Notes: generated by a model from the sequence alone, not told the origin. Counted from the first letter of the stretch, positions 38,801 through 47,900 are shown. The stretch is DNA of 64,000 nucleotides from Legionella sp. PATHC035 (GCF_026191115.1 NZ_JAPHOT010000001.1:3395001-3459000); one strand, 5' to 3'. Made by a program: numbers and translations.

Positions 38801-40486
38801 TTCCAGTTTTTCCTGAAGAAAGACACTCATTTCCTTATTGCCATTCAATAGAGCAAGGGTAAGTGCGCTTTTAATCGTCTCGACAGGGATATTATCTCGC
38901 CATGCATTTTTTACATGTTCATTTTTCCTTAGGAAAATCAGGCTATGGAGTAGCGTTGTCGAACCAAGAGCGGTGTTTAAATCCATCAAATGGTATTCAC
39001 GTGCATCAATGTTGTTCCAAAGTGTGGGCTGATTTGCCTGTTCCGCCCATGCACGTGCGTACGTTTCAAAAATGGTTAAATCATTACGTTCCATGCATAA
39101 GGTAAACAAATCTGGATCGTGAATATCTACAGTAAAACCATGATCGAGGAGTTTTTTCAAAGTGACCGCATCAATATTTTGAACGATCTCTTTGTTCAAT
39201 ATCGAAGGAAAGGATTTGGGATTAATGCTTGCTGTTGTTAACTGAGGAATCAACAAATTCAAAACATCATGTTGGTTGACGATGGCCGCGTATTGGATTT
39301 GTTTTACGATTTGTTCTGCTGATAACTTATTTAGAAACTCATTTATTAGAACGGATTGTGCTTCCTGCGTCACAAAAGTTAGGAGTTGCAGATGATTATA
39401 AGCGGTTTGATTTTTAGGCTCTTGAGACAGATTTAATTGATCAAATACGTTCAATAAATAACGGTGATCCGTTTCCTTTTTCATTAACAAAACGTGCTCT
39501 TTCACTTGGGCGTCGAGAAATAGCTGCAGTTGGTCTTTTAAAGCACGTTGATCTTCGGTTGTCGTGTATGTCTTTAGATAATGTTCAAGGAGCTTTTTCG
39601 CTTCTTTATGATTTCCAAAATATAAATTGCAAAGAATTCCTTTCAAAATAGCTTGTCTTAGGACCGGCGACAAAGGCTGTTGCAGTAAAAGATCATTGAA
39701 CTGGGGACGGAAATATTCTTTACTTAATGTGTCGTAGTCGATTTTATTTTGGGTAAATAAATGTCTGAGTGTATCGACATCTCCTGCCATAGCGGCAAAG
39801 AAGCCTGAACGGGTATCGGTCTGACTTGAGAAGGCAATTTGATGCAATTCATTATGCGAAGGGTAATGCACAGGTAGTGCATTTGGATGGGCAAATGTAC
39901 GAATAATGAGACCAAAAGAGTCGTCTTTATATTGAAAGCAGTCTTTAATTTCTTTGATTAATTCATTTACTGACTCAAACTCTTTTATCTTTCTAGTGTA
40001 GTTTGGATCGTAAACAACGAATTTTCCATTTTCAAAAGATAAGGCGATTGCATGATTCTGACTAAAAACCAAATAAGATCGATTCTCACGACCAATTTTT
40101 TTGAATAGTTCTTCCCATTGTGCTGTAGTTGTTGTCAGGCCTAAATTAAATTCATTTTTTAAGGGTTTATTGCCAATATTTAAAATTTTTTCAATATCGC
40201 ATTGCAGGATTTCATGACTACTGTATTCCTCGATATGGAATGTTTTTTCAATTTTGATAATGAAACTATCAATTGCAGGATCATCACCGATGAGATAATT
40301 ACTCGGGAGGGTCGCTAATTTGTCGAGTAAATCAAAAAATACGGCTCGTTTATTTTGTAACGTATATTGGATGTATAAAGCAGCAAGTGCGGCACAAATT
40401 CCTTTTTTATTCAGTACAATAGCAATATTTTTCTTTTGCTTCAGGCAAACGTTAACTGCGCTAATAATTTTGCCTTGGTTTGGCAT
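35870..40486 (-). CDS. Very large candidate effector with N-terminal Cys-His-Asp peptidase-like module and helical repeats
   Basis: The 1538-residue product has no signal peptide. Residues 1-200 show a papain-like arrangement: KKGICAALAALY (Cys31 at a helix start), then SQNHAIALSFENGKFVVYDPN with His145 and Asp160. That order and spacing fit C58- or C39-like cysteine peptidases, including several bacterial effectors. About 220-1250 is a long array of helical, ankyrin-like repeats (for example RSGFFAAMAGDVDTLRHLF). A Pro-rich linker (about 1280-1343) leads to a C-terminal helical domain with DYYRGQTRALHY near 1381. GAGAGGG precedes the ATG by 6 bases. The N-terminal 84 residues align without gaps to the next gene upstream (40614-42032). 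Peptidase function is inferred from motifs only. Confidence 0.75.
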   Translation of the reverse strand: MPNQGKIISAVNVCLKQKKNIAIVLNKKGICAALAALYIQYTLQNKRAVFFDLLDKLATLPSNYLIGDDPAIDSFIIKIEKTFHIEEYSSHEILQCDIEKILNIGNKPLKNEFNLGLTTTTAQWEELFKKIGRENRSYLVFSQNHAIALSFENGKFVVYDPNYTRKIKEFESVNELIKEIKDCFQYKDDSFGLIIRTFAHPNALPVHYPSHNELHQIAFSSQTDTRSGFFAAMAGDVDTLRHLFTQNKIDYDTLSKEYFRPQFNDLLLQQPLSPVLRQAILKGILCNLYFGNHKEAKKLLEHYLKTYTTTEDQRALKDQLQLFLDAQVKEHVLLMKKETDHRYLLNVFDQLNLSQEPKNQTAYNHLQLLTFVTQEAQSVLINEFLNKLSAEQIVKQIQYAAIVNQHDVLNLLIPQLTTASINPKSFPSILNKEIVQNIDAVTLKKLLDHGFTVDIHDPDLFTLCMERNDLTIFETYARAWAEQANQPTLWNNIDAREYHLMDLNTALGSTTLLHSLIFLRKNEHVKNAWRDNIPVETIKSALTLALLNGNKEMSVFLQEKLEAKKSHLEPETLDFLYAKGLQEEDLSILSTLVELHYNVLHHTQDIRELFSLCYDYDNYSIIEKCLANASPKIKQLVLENSLNWSIAPVITACAEQQPQLFNDYLHNSTTSPGKLVKLNRVVPKIPADTLTLEKLAPQEQKKLVKGFFKNKLFHLAKSLSNKATWEKSELEEFINELILNKNESGIKLLLQLFPKLKENPKLIPLLAQNNLLIALDSLLDKETVVLDPELTEQIFTSALAANNKNLVTRFLNQSRLTPKTQLKKPLLELLKQAIEKGNDAVLEPFIESDLNFGLDFKELFLFSCEQKQGKIANQLLAREITLSTSEQQYAVQQLAGEQPASALFETVYAQGFGRLYELFLKANVPNPKASLLSSIKNPEQDPSFQNTKLFTSPDYLSPLKRAVKEKNEAVFKSLFIQSDLPSEPDKSILDLLKDPVLFKGIVPLFEKKYGYKKLITEALKQKEWAALANLIEKQTSSHLDAELQQPLQEHGMDIIKAYVENLSAHFDKIDVRPQLFQLLESTNPQVLAQLAIPHRELIQKALEEIELHMLQKQFDLNNEIYRYTFNYLPLKRALEELGKIFEECQKVIQEKNIELDKAIESPEIVNHLAQIKIIMAGQDIDPDYLEESHSNLLEKLIENPRFKEVCLLEFKLYCLLRQFTRPLLEQSEETQKEFNTTAESLQHALEVTNLPVHFVLPEILRYLPQPTKAEVLPTAVIEESNLGQETQTPKAPAKAIPGSPQPMVKKNTSPNRGVEPKDGGKQQLEPSQTYPNRQLKTGEPPTQSLSAQSNFHALRTQCTEALNYYLKHRDKNLSFFSYFFDYYRGQTRALHYKNLIASAQNEQELYLLEYAILTNENGTQLKKDLADQLKFKDEYTAQEQLKARIKKSYSFTTNDLSQLDNWMDSLNQKINTDEQTDTSSLFKEELSYLGQIRNQQKRLQPLSFFQPQKPDLISRFLQWLESWLGADNSSTEKNKLSL

Positions 40487-40613
40487 GGGGAACCCTCTCT
40501 ATTTTAAATTTTTGATATTATAAGGGACATGTTAATTCGATACAATTCATTTTGGCCAAACAATGGACATCAAAGGGTAGTTAACAATTGAAGTAAACGC
40601 AATATAAAAAATA

Positions 40614-42032
40614 TTATGCTTCCATAACAATTTCCTCTGCAGGTGGCCTTAAATTGTAATTAGAGCTCATGCAGTGCCCATAGGCTCCGGTATTGGCAAT
40701 TAAAATGATATCTCCTTCATGAGTGGTAGGTAATAAACGGTCATATCCCAGTGTATCACCCGATTCACAAATCGGACCTACAATGTGTGCCATTCTGGAT
40801 TGTTCTGAATAGAGCCGACTTAGGTTAACAATTTCATGATAAGCTCCATATAAAGAAGGCCTAATTAAAGAATTCATTCCCGTTTCAATTCCTATAAATT
40901 GCACTGTTCCTTTTTCTTTACATTGAGTCACCTTAGCCAAAATGATCCCACTTTCTGCCACAAAGAAACGTCCAGGTTCCATCCAGAATCGCAAATGAGG
41001 GTAGTTTGATTTGATTGCGAGTAATCTTGAATCAAGTTTTTTGAGGTCTAAAGCTTGTTGCCCGGGTTTTTCAACGATTCCTAAACCACCGCCTAGATTC
41101 ATGATCTGAACTTGAGGAAATTGCTGAAGAAATGAGGTAAGTACTAGAGCAGTATGTTCCCAAAGTTCTGAAGTAAGAATCCCACTGCCCGAATGGGAAT
41201 GCAAACCAATGACATGGATGTTATTTTCCTGGGTTAAAATTTTTAGCTGTTCGATATCATTTTGCGCGATACCAAACTTTGATTCATTGCCTCCAGTCAC
41301 GACATGTTTGTGATGACCCGCACCAACACCTGGATCAATACGGACTATGATCGTGCGGTTTTTAAATAACTCAGGCCAATTCCTTAGTGGGTATAAATTA
41401 TCGATTGTCACATAGCATCCCAAGTTCATGGCTACTTTATATTCCCTCTTAGGAGCAAAATTTGGAGTAAATAAAATTCGCTTTTTATCGAGGTGAGGAA
41501 ATAGAGTATGTATGTGATTTAATTCCTGGATGGAAACGCATTCAAAGCCAATTCCTTCTTGTTCCAATGTGTTTAAAATTAATGGATGCGGATTGGCCTT
41601 GATTGCATAAAATAGCGTGTCGATTGCTTGTAACGCTAATAATTTTCGTGCCTGAGATTTGACTGTTTGGCAGTGATAAACATAACAAGGCGAATGAGCT
41701 TCTGCGAGGGCGAGTAACTCTGAGCGTTTGAGCTCCCACCAAGGGATCGCTCGAGTAACTGATTTTTCCTCTTTTTGGGGGTGAAACACTTTTTCCAGTT
41801 GAACGATAAAATTATCCAGGATTGGATTATCTCCAGTGAGATAATCGTTAGGGATAGCGCATAATTGAGCCAATGCCTCAAAAAATTGTTCCGTTTTATT
41901 TTCTAGAGCATAGTATTCATAGAGGTCGGCCAGTCCTGCATAAGCAGATGAATTATCAAATTTAAAATCCTTATTGGATTTTTGTTTGAGACACAAAGTG
42001 AGCGCATCAATAATTCGGTTGGGTTTGGACAT
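40614..42032 (-). CDS. Chimera: peptidase-like N-terminal module (Cys lost) fused to diaminopimelate decarboxylase
   Basis: Residues 1-84 of this 472-residue protein align without gaps to residues 1-84 of the neighbouring 1538-residue protein, 36 positions being identical by my count. Position 31, the putative nucleophile Cys there, is Tyr here, and the later His/Asp part is absent. From about residue 96 (IPWWELKRSELL) to the end it is a complete PLP-dependent decarboxylase domain. The PLP Lys is in FYAIKANPHP (about 145), with GLHSHSGSG, MNLGGGLGIVEKPG and PICESGDTLGYDR, so the active site appears intact. It is very similar to the C-terminal domain of lysAC at 48393-50954. Expected activity: meso-diaminopimelate to lysine. 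Whether the head module adds a new role is unknown. Confidence 0.88.
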   Translation of the reverse strand: MSKPNRIIDALTLCLKQKSNKDFKFDNSSAYAGLADLYEYYALENKTEQFFEALAQLCAIPNDYLTGDNPILDNFIVQLEKVFHPQKEEKSVTRAIPWWELKRSELLALAEAHSPCYVYHCQTVKSQARKLLALQAIDTLFYAIKANPHPLILNTLEQEGIGFECVSIQELNHIHTLFPHLDKKRILFTPNFAPKREYKVAMNLGCYVTIDNLYPLRNWPELFKNRTIIVRIDPGVGAGHHKHVVTGGNESKFGIAQNDIEQLKILTQENNIHVIGLHSHSGSGILTSELWEHTALVLTSFLQQFPQVQIMNLGGGLGIVEKPGQQALDLKKLDSRLLAIKSNYPHLRFWMEPGRFFVAESGIILAKVTQCKEKGTVQFIGIETGMNSLIRPSLYGAYHEIVNLSRLYSEQSRMAHIVGPICESGDTLGYDRLLPTTHEGDIILIANTGAYGHCMSSNYNLRPPAEEIVMEA

Positions 42033-42207
42033 TATGAGCTCATGATTCCATTTTTATCATATGAAATTATAATGCACAATATGCTTTAACTCAATTCAAT
42101 ATGAATTTGGTTTCGTATTACTCACTATGATGTATTAAATTTATGCTTGCAATTTTATTGGCACTCAAATAGGCTGTATTAAAAAATAATTATCATAAGG
42201 AGTTGAT

Positions 42208-42543
42208 ATGTCTCAATCTAAAATTAATATGGATGATGCAGGAAAGACGGGCGCATTACTCGCAATTGGAAATACTATTTTAGCGCCACTGTATTGGCTT
42301 GATGCAAAGTTCGGTTTAACTACAGCCATTGTGGTAACCACCGCATTTTTGGTAGGTTCGCACGAGATAGGCAAAAAAAGAAGAGAAGTTCAAAATGGAG
42401 TAAATAATATGAACTCTTTTTTCGGTGGTATCACTGGTGATAAAAGTACAGAGGTGCAAAATGCACTGGCAAATATTGCTGTTGGAGGTGCCGCGATATT
42501 TGATGAAATTATGCCTAGTGATAAAAGTCATCGCCCTAAATAA
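42208..42543 (+). CDS. Small hydrophobic-core protein, paralogue 1 of a tandem pair
   Basis: The 111-residue product is not a family I recognise. It has a hydrophilic start (MSQSKINMDDAGKTGALL) and a hydrophobic middle (about 16-50: AIGNTILAPLYWLDAKFGLTTAIVVTTAFLVGSHEIGK) that could form one or two membrane helices. The tail is charged, with ALANIAVGGAAIFDEIMP. AAGGAG lies 5 bases before the ATG. The next gene encodes a clear paralogue with the same TGALL...GN...P.Y...HEIG...V.GGA..FD pattern. Confidence 0.78.
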   Translation: MSQSKINMDDAGKTGALLAIGNTILAPLYWLDAKFGLTTAIVVTTAFLVGSHEIGKKRREVQNGVNNMNSFFGGITGDKSTEVQNALANIAVGGAAIFDEIMPSDKSHRPK

Positions 42544-42577
42544 TTGGTTTTCAAATTATGTATCAAGGAAGTGTAGT

Positions 42578-42880
42578 ATGCCTAGAGATCAAGTAAATCC
42601 AGAAAAAACGCTCAAGACTGGTGCATTAATCAGTTTTGGAAATATATTTATGTCCCCTTTTTATGCCAGATTAGGTCCATTTGCCTCTTTAACGCTAACT
42701 GCCGCAGCATTATTTGGATTGCATGAGATTGGCAGAAGCAAACAACTAGGAAATGGTTTTCTAGGCTTTTTTTCAAACAAGCCTCATCCTAATGTCTCTG
42801 ATGTCAATACCGCGATGAAACATGTAGTCGAAGGTGGTGCAACGGTATTTGACCGAGTTTTTTCTCCTGGGAGCAAATAA
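42578..42880 (+). CDS. Small hydrophobic-core protein, paralogue 2 of a tandem pair
   Basis: This 100-residue product shares TGALISFGNIFMSPFYARLGPFASLTLTAAALFGLHEIG and HVVEGGATVFDRVF with the preceding gene's product. It therefore arose by tandem duplication. The start is ATG at 42578, with AAGGA 8 bases upstream; an upstream in-frame ATG at 42425 lies inside paralogue 1 and is rejected. The 34-base gap makes co-transcription likely. Function unknown; inner-membrane location is inferred from hydrophobicity. Confidence 0.78.
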   Translation: MPRDQVNPEKTLKTGALISFGNIFMSPFYARLGPFASLTLTAAALFGLHEIGRSKQLGNGFLGFFSNKPHPNVSDVNTAMKHVVEGGATVFDRVFSPGSK

Positions 42881-42942
42881 GTGTTGTAGTGTGGTGCAGA
42901 TCAGCGAAACCTGTGATTTCATTGACCTTCACTTACAAAAGC

Positions 42943-42980
42943 TCCTCCCTCCGTTATGCTGTGCATAGCGAGGGAGGGAA
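42943..42980. terminator. Imperfect hairpin between convergent genes
   Basis: CTCCCTCCGTTATGC pairs imperfectly with GCATAGCGAGGGAG across a 3-4 base loop, in the 106-base gap between two convergent genes. It could end transcription from both sides, but has no strong T run. Confidence 0.35.
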
Positions 42981-42986
42981 GTTTCT

Positions 42987-43532
42987 CTATGACTCCAATT
43001 GATGAATCTTAACTAACATACCTATTTGAGCATTATCTAAATAATACACAACATTTTCTTTAAGGCGTTGTTTTTGTGAAATAGTAAAGGACGATTGTGG
43101 ATTATTGGGCGGTGATACTTGGAATTTTGCATCAAAAAAATAATAACTCGCTTGCTTCACATTTAAAGTCCCTTGCATTTGCCAGCCGTTATGTTCAACC
43201 ATCGGAAAAGCGACACTACTTTGATTATTTGCTGGTTGCCTCCATGAATAATGGGCTAAGACTTGATAGTGAGATTTACGAGTGAGTAAATAGTATTCAT
43301 CTCGCAAGCTTGAAGAAGAGGGGGCTAACAATCGGTAAGGTTTTCCCGATTTGTCTGTATCAGTTTTTAAGGATATCGCGTTTGTACCCATTGGAATGAG
43401 TGGCGCGTCGATAGCTAGGCCAGTGGTTTGATTTGGGTGTGCAAATAGGATCAAATCAATTTGATAGGGAGATTTGGCTAAAGCCAGACAGGAATACAGA
43501 ATACTTAAGGTTGCTATTATTAATCGTTCCAT
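42987..43532 (-). CDS. CsiV-like (DUF2803-type) exported protein
   Basis: The 181-residue product starts with a signal peptide (MERLIIATLSILYSCLALA, then KSPYQIDLILFAHP). The order of blocks recalls CsiV, a periplasmic peptidoglycan-binding protein: Y-Q-I-D-L-I-L-F-A-H at the start, a middle YQVLAHYSWRQPANNQ, a strand-rich GTLNVKQASYYFFDAKFQV, and a C-terminal NVVYYLDNAQIGMLVKIHQLE in place of the family's ELHYLDHPLLGVLVKI. It lacks part of the usual N-terminal insert and is shorter than Vibrio CsiV. No mfd gene is beside it, unlike the common arrangement. Confidence 0.65.
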   Translation of the reverse strand: MERLIIATLSILYSCLALAKSPYQIDLILFAHPNQTTGLAIDAPLIPMGTNAISLKTDTDKSGKPYRLLAPSSSSLRDEYYLLTRKSHYQVLAHYSWRQPANNQSSVAFPMVEHNGWQMQGTLNVKQASYYFFDAKFQVSPPNNPQSSFTISQKQRLKENVVYYLDNAQIGMLVKIHQLES

Positions 43533-43578
43533 GGCTAATTTATTTTTATTGTTATTATTGATTTATCTTTAATCGTAC

Positions 43579-43658
43579 TGTAGCCCGGATTAGCGCAGCG
43601 TAATCCGGGGTTTCGTGCCGCTAATTACCTGGATTACGCTGCGCTAATCCGGGCTACA
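43579..43658. repeat. Perfect 28-bp hairpin repeat
   Basis: Arms 43579-43606 and 43631-43658 are exactly complementary over 28 bases with a 24-base loop. Each arm is a TGTAGCCCGGATTAGCGCAG-type unit of the dispersed family. It lies between apbC and the CsiV-like gene. Confidence 0.9.
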
Positions 43659-43711
43659 ATACTACTATGAATCCTATTTTAGTTGAGCAAGTATACCCTT
43701 TCTGGAAGAAA

Positions 43712-44785
43712 TCACTCAACAACAATTTTAGGAAACTTGTCTGCGTAATTGATTGGTTTTTTGGCCAATTCAATTGCGCTCTTCATTGCTGTTTTAATCA
43801 AAGTATCCGTTAACTCATCACGGGCTTTAGTTGCAGTGGGAGTGCCTTCGTCACAGTTTTGTCTAATGCGTCCATCTAATGGAAGTTGTCCCAGTAGTGT
43901 CGTATGATGTGTACTACAAAGTGATTCTGCACCGCCTGCGCCAAAAATTGACTCTTGATGTCCGCATTGGCTGCAGATATGAGTGGACATATTTTCGATG
44001 ATACCAAGAACATCTATTCCTGTCTTAGAAAACATATGAATTGCTTTTTGTGCATCAAGTGTCGCTACGTTTTGTGGGGTAGTTACTACTATTGCTGCAG
44101 TCAATGGAATTTTTTGTACCAAAGTCAGTTGGATATCACCAGTACCAGGTGGTAAATCTATCAATAAATAATCCAAATTATCCCAAAGGGTAATATCCAG
44201 CATTTGGATTAGGGATTTGGCAAGCATAGGGCCTCGCCAGATTATCGCTTGATTACTGTCGGTTAGATAGCCAATAGACATACTCTCTATTCCATGGGCT
44301 TTTGCAGGAAGATAATGTTCGCCACTCACTTGTACCGGTTCTGTTTCGCCGAGCATTAAAGGCATACTAGGGCCATAGATGTCTGCATCTAAAATGCCAA
44401 CCCGCGCACCTAACCGAGCTAATGCAGTTGCTAAGTTAACGGTTATTGTCGATTTCCCAACCCCTCCTTTTCCGGACGCAACAGCAATAGTATTTTTTAC
44501 TCCACGCAAGCCTTTGCCTACGAGTTGCGTTTTGTGAGGTTTAATCCATTGATTGACATGAATTACTATCTCTTGATGAGGAAATGCTGATTGTAAGGCT
44601 GCAAGAAATAGGGGCTTGTAATTTTCTTCAAGCAAATTACAAGGAAAGCCTGCGGTGAGATTGACGAGCAACTGATTGTCAGCCATTTCAAGGCTAAATT
44701 GTAAGTTCATTTCCTTGCCTGTGAGGCCGAGAAACGGATCTTTTAGAGTATCTAGTAAGTGAATTACAGTATTTTCAGTGGTCAT
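43712..44785 (-). CDS. apbC: Iron-sulfur cluster carrier ATPase ApbC/Mrp
   Basis: This ParA-like P-loop protein carries Fe-S clusters to apo-proteins. The 357 residues have an N-terminal MIP18/DUF59-type domain (about 1-90). The deviant Walker A is IAVASGKGGVGKSTITVNLATAL (about 101-123), followed by GILDADIYGPSMPLMLG, then YLLIDLPPGTGDIQLTL, and the cluster-binding CxxC in STHICSQCGHQESIFG (about 268-275). The C-terminal GQLPLDGRIRQNCDEGTPT is typical. It is a single gene flanked by repeat elements. Confidence 0.95.
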   Translation of the reverse strand: MTTENTVIHLLDTLKDPFLGLTGKEMNLQFSLEMADNQLLVNLTAGFPCNLLEENYKPLFLAALQSAFPHQEIVIHVNQWIKPHKTQLVGKGLRGVKNTIAVASGKGGVGKSTITVNLATALARLGARVGILDADIYGPSMPLMLGETEPVQVSGEHYLPAKAHGIESMSIGYLTDSNQAIIWRGPMLAKSLIQMLDITLWDNLDYLLIDLPPGTGDIQLTLVQKIPLTAAIVVTTPQNVATLDAQKAIHMFSKTGIDVLGIIENMSTHICSQCGHQESIFGAGGAESLCSTHHTTLLGQLPLDGRIRQNCDEGTPTATKARDELTDTLIKTAMKSAIELAKKPINYADKFPKIVVE

Positions 44786-44827
44786 GGCTTAAACTTGAAT
44801 GGAAAAGAGGAATGATAACGCAGAGGT

Positions 44828-44968
44828 GGGTCTGTTTACAATTCTACTTTCTAGGCCAAAATGGCCTGATTTTATGCGCTACGACACCTACATTCTTCGT
44901 GTAAGCTGCGTTTCTGTGCTCTAAAATCACACCATTTTGACTCAATCCAACGAATTGTAAACAGACCC
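44828..44968. mobile_element. 141-bp MITE-like element with 17-bp perfect terminal inverted repeats
   Basis: GGGTCTGTTTACAATTC (44828-44844) and its exact complement (44952-44968) bound a 141-base segment with no coding capacity. Inside, AAAATGGCCTGATTTTATGC (about 44859) and CTCTAAAATCACACCATTTT (about 44919) form a further imperfect inverted pair, so the whole element can fold into a long hairpin. No clear target-site duplication is visible. The right end shares its last base with the stop codon of the helicase-nuclease gene. The source transposase is not in the window. Confidence 0.75.
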
Positions 44969-47900
44969 TAAGGGGAAATATTCTCTGTGATAAGCAGTTC
45001 AGAAGGCTCATATTGCCAACTAATCCAATGATTGCTCGGGAGATAATAAATTCCGCAATAGATAGGTAAAGGTGTTTGTTTTGATATATAAGAGCCGTAC
45101 TCATTCAATTGAGCTCGGTGTTTTATCAATGAGGTTTCATCCTCCTTTCCAGTCTTGAAGTCGATAATCCAGCGTTTTCCTTGATCCTCAAAAGTACGAT
45201 CAATAATCCGGGTAATCGGTCTATTTTGCTGTTCTACCAATAATTCGTATTCGTTTTGTTCTTGATGATGTTTACTAATGATCCATAACCCTGTTTGATC
45301 TTCAAACATCCGGGCGATTTGTTCTTGCATACTGATTAGGGCTTCATGTTGCATTGACTCATCGAAGCCTAGCTTCCGTAATTCATAACGGGCAAAACTC
45401 CAGGGGACTTCGCTGAGGGTTTTGGGGTGATTATCACAGATCCATTGCAATAATTGGTGCGTTACTATACCGATGAGTCGAGGAATAGTCGTTGATAAAG
45501 AGGATGATGTGGTCTTGGCATGGGCGAGCATTTCAAGGGTTTCAGTTGTTACATTTTGATAATAAAGGAGGGGTAAGCGTCCGATTTTGGGTAAATACTG
45601 ATTTGATTCTTCAATACTGGATAAGGGCTCTTCTGCAATAAACTCTATATTTTTTAGAAGATTTCGAAATGAAGTTTTAGACGATTTTTCTGAGTGATCC
45701 GTTAAATACAAGCGCGACTTTGCACGTGTTACAGCAACATACAGTAATCGTTGCGCTTCATAACGACTTTTTACTCCATCTAACTGACTTAAGTAATCAT
45801 ATAACGCACAATGCTCTTGATGTGCCCCGTGGATAGGCGACATCAGCAACAAATTTCCATGCTTTTGAGTAGGTAAATTGAGCCAACGTAACATCGGATT
45901 ATCACCACGATTGGGTTGTGTCCCTAAACCAGGAAGAAATACAGTATCAAACTCCAATCCTTTAGATTTATGAATCGTCATCACGTGTAAACGTGAAGGA
46001 TTTGCTTGTTGTGAATAGAGTTTATTCAGTTCTGCGAGAAATTCTTTCATATCCGATAAGCGACCGTCTTGTTGATAACGATCAAGCAAGGTCCAGAATT
46101 GTTCGAGATCATTGAGTTGATTGGCATTTAGGATGTGTTCAATATGCAATTCTTTTAAGGTTCTGATCACCCAAGCTGAGAGTTGGGTTTCATATCTTTG
46201 GCTGAGTGATTTGTGCATGACGCGTATCAAATAACTCGCGCGAATCCTGCCTTCTTCACTGAGGCCAGAGATCTTGTCTAAATGTAATAAAGCAAAGTAA
46301 ATCGATTTTTTTTTATTGAACTGGGCTATGGCATGAATATCACTTAAAGACAAACCACAATAGGGACTATGTAGGACAGCGAGCCAGGAGAGACGATTAG
46401 CGGGTGTCAATAAAGCATGAGTTAATGACCAAACATCACGTAAGTGGCCTAGATTGGCTAATAAAGTAATATCAGTGCCTTGATAGGGGATTTGATGTTG
46501 GCGTAAGAGACGAATAATTTCGCTAAGTTGGGTTCTTGACCGCACAAGAATCGCCATAGTTTGCTCAGGATCAGTGTGCAGCTCGTGCTGGATGATTTCT
46601 ATGAGTTTTTTTGCTTCCTGTTTTCGACTTTTAAATTGCAGGGCCTGTACCATGCTGCATTCTTTATTTTGAATGACATTGACACTTGGATGAAATGAAA
46701 CAGCTCCAGATTCTATATCGACTTGCCTAGGGAAAATATGGGTGAACTGATTATTAACCCAATTAACAATGGTTGGTGTCGATCGAAAATTACAGCTTAA
46801 CTCTAGAGGCAGGAGTGTAACAGGGCCTATACCTTGTTCTTTAGCACGAAAGAATAAGCCTACTTCTGCTTGCCGAAAACGATAGATGGATTGCATGGGA
46901 TCGCCCACAATAAAAAGCGTTCTTCCATCGCCTTCTTCCCATCCCCAAACGAGTTTAGTTAACAGTTCAAATTGGGTAATCGAAGTATCCTGAAATTCAT
47001 CAACCAGAATATGTTGAAGAGTATGATCCAAATATAAAGCTAAATCAGTTGGATTTTCTTCATTACCTAAGGCATTTAATGCTTGTTGAGCGATGGCAGT
47101 GAAGTCAATTTCGTTGTGTTCGCTAAATAAAACGTGCAAATGACCTACAAGAATAGGGAGCAACAAAAACAGGGCTTGCAGAACCTCCCATTGCTCGGGA
47201 TCATATTCTGGTGCAGGCAAATTACTGACTTGGATTAATGCTTCAAGGAAATCAGGGAACTCATTTAACTCAGTGAGTAATTCTTTACTTGCATTTTTGA
47301 GTCGCTTGTATTCCTCAGCCGGACAGGAGGTGCTTAGCAAGCCAACATGGTGATCAAAACTTTTGCGTAAATTCCCATCGCCTGTCAGCAATAATTTACT
47401 CAAGGCGGCTGCAGTTTCTTGATTTGTCTGTTGAAAATCATACCAATCTTTGAGAGGGTAACGTGGCGAACTGGGGTTGTTTTCTATAAGCGCTAATTCA
47501 CGTGCATATCGAGTCAAATCCGCACTTAGATGTGGGGGGAGACTTTGTTTGAATCGCTTTAACTCGTGTTGCTCTATCAGTTGCAGCGCGCGTTCAAAAG
47601 TCGATTTTTCTTGAGCACGTGCCTGAAACAAAGGGGCTAGCCATTGATCCCTTTGAGAAAGGAGCGTGGTAAAGAGTTCCAGCAGTCGGTCTTGGCGGTT
47701 ATCCACATGCAACAAGAGTACTTTGATTGCTTTTTGGTATTCAGGGGTAGCCAGGGCAAATTGAATACAGCGTCGTCCTGCATTTAAATAATGACTCGCT
47801 ACTTTTTCCGTAATTTGTGAATAAGCAATTTGCTTTTCCAAAAGAGGAATTGCTTGATTGATGCTTTGGCATAAAGAGTCAATCGTAATTACTTTCAATC

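Noticed and set aside
42425..42577. Upstream ATG for the second small membrane-like protein
   Set aside because: It lies inside the first paralogue in another frame; the ATG at 42578 has the ribosome-binding site and aligns with the paralogue's start.
44844..45104. 86-codon minus-strand frame across the MITE-like element
   Set aside because: It overlaps the end of the helicase-nuclease gene in another frame and has no start signal.
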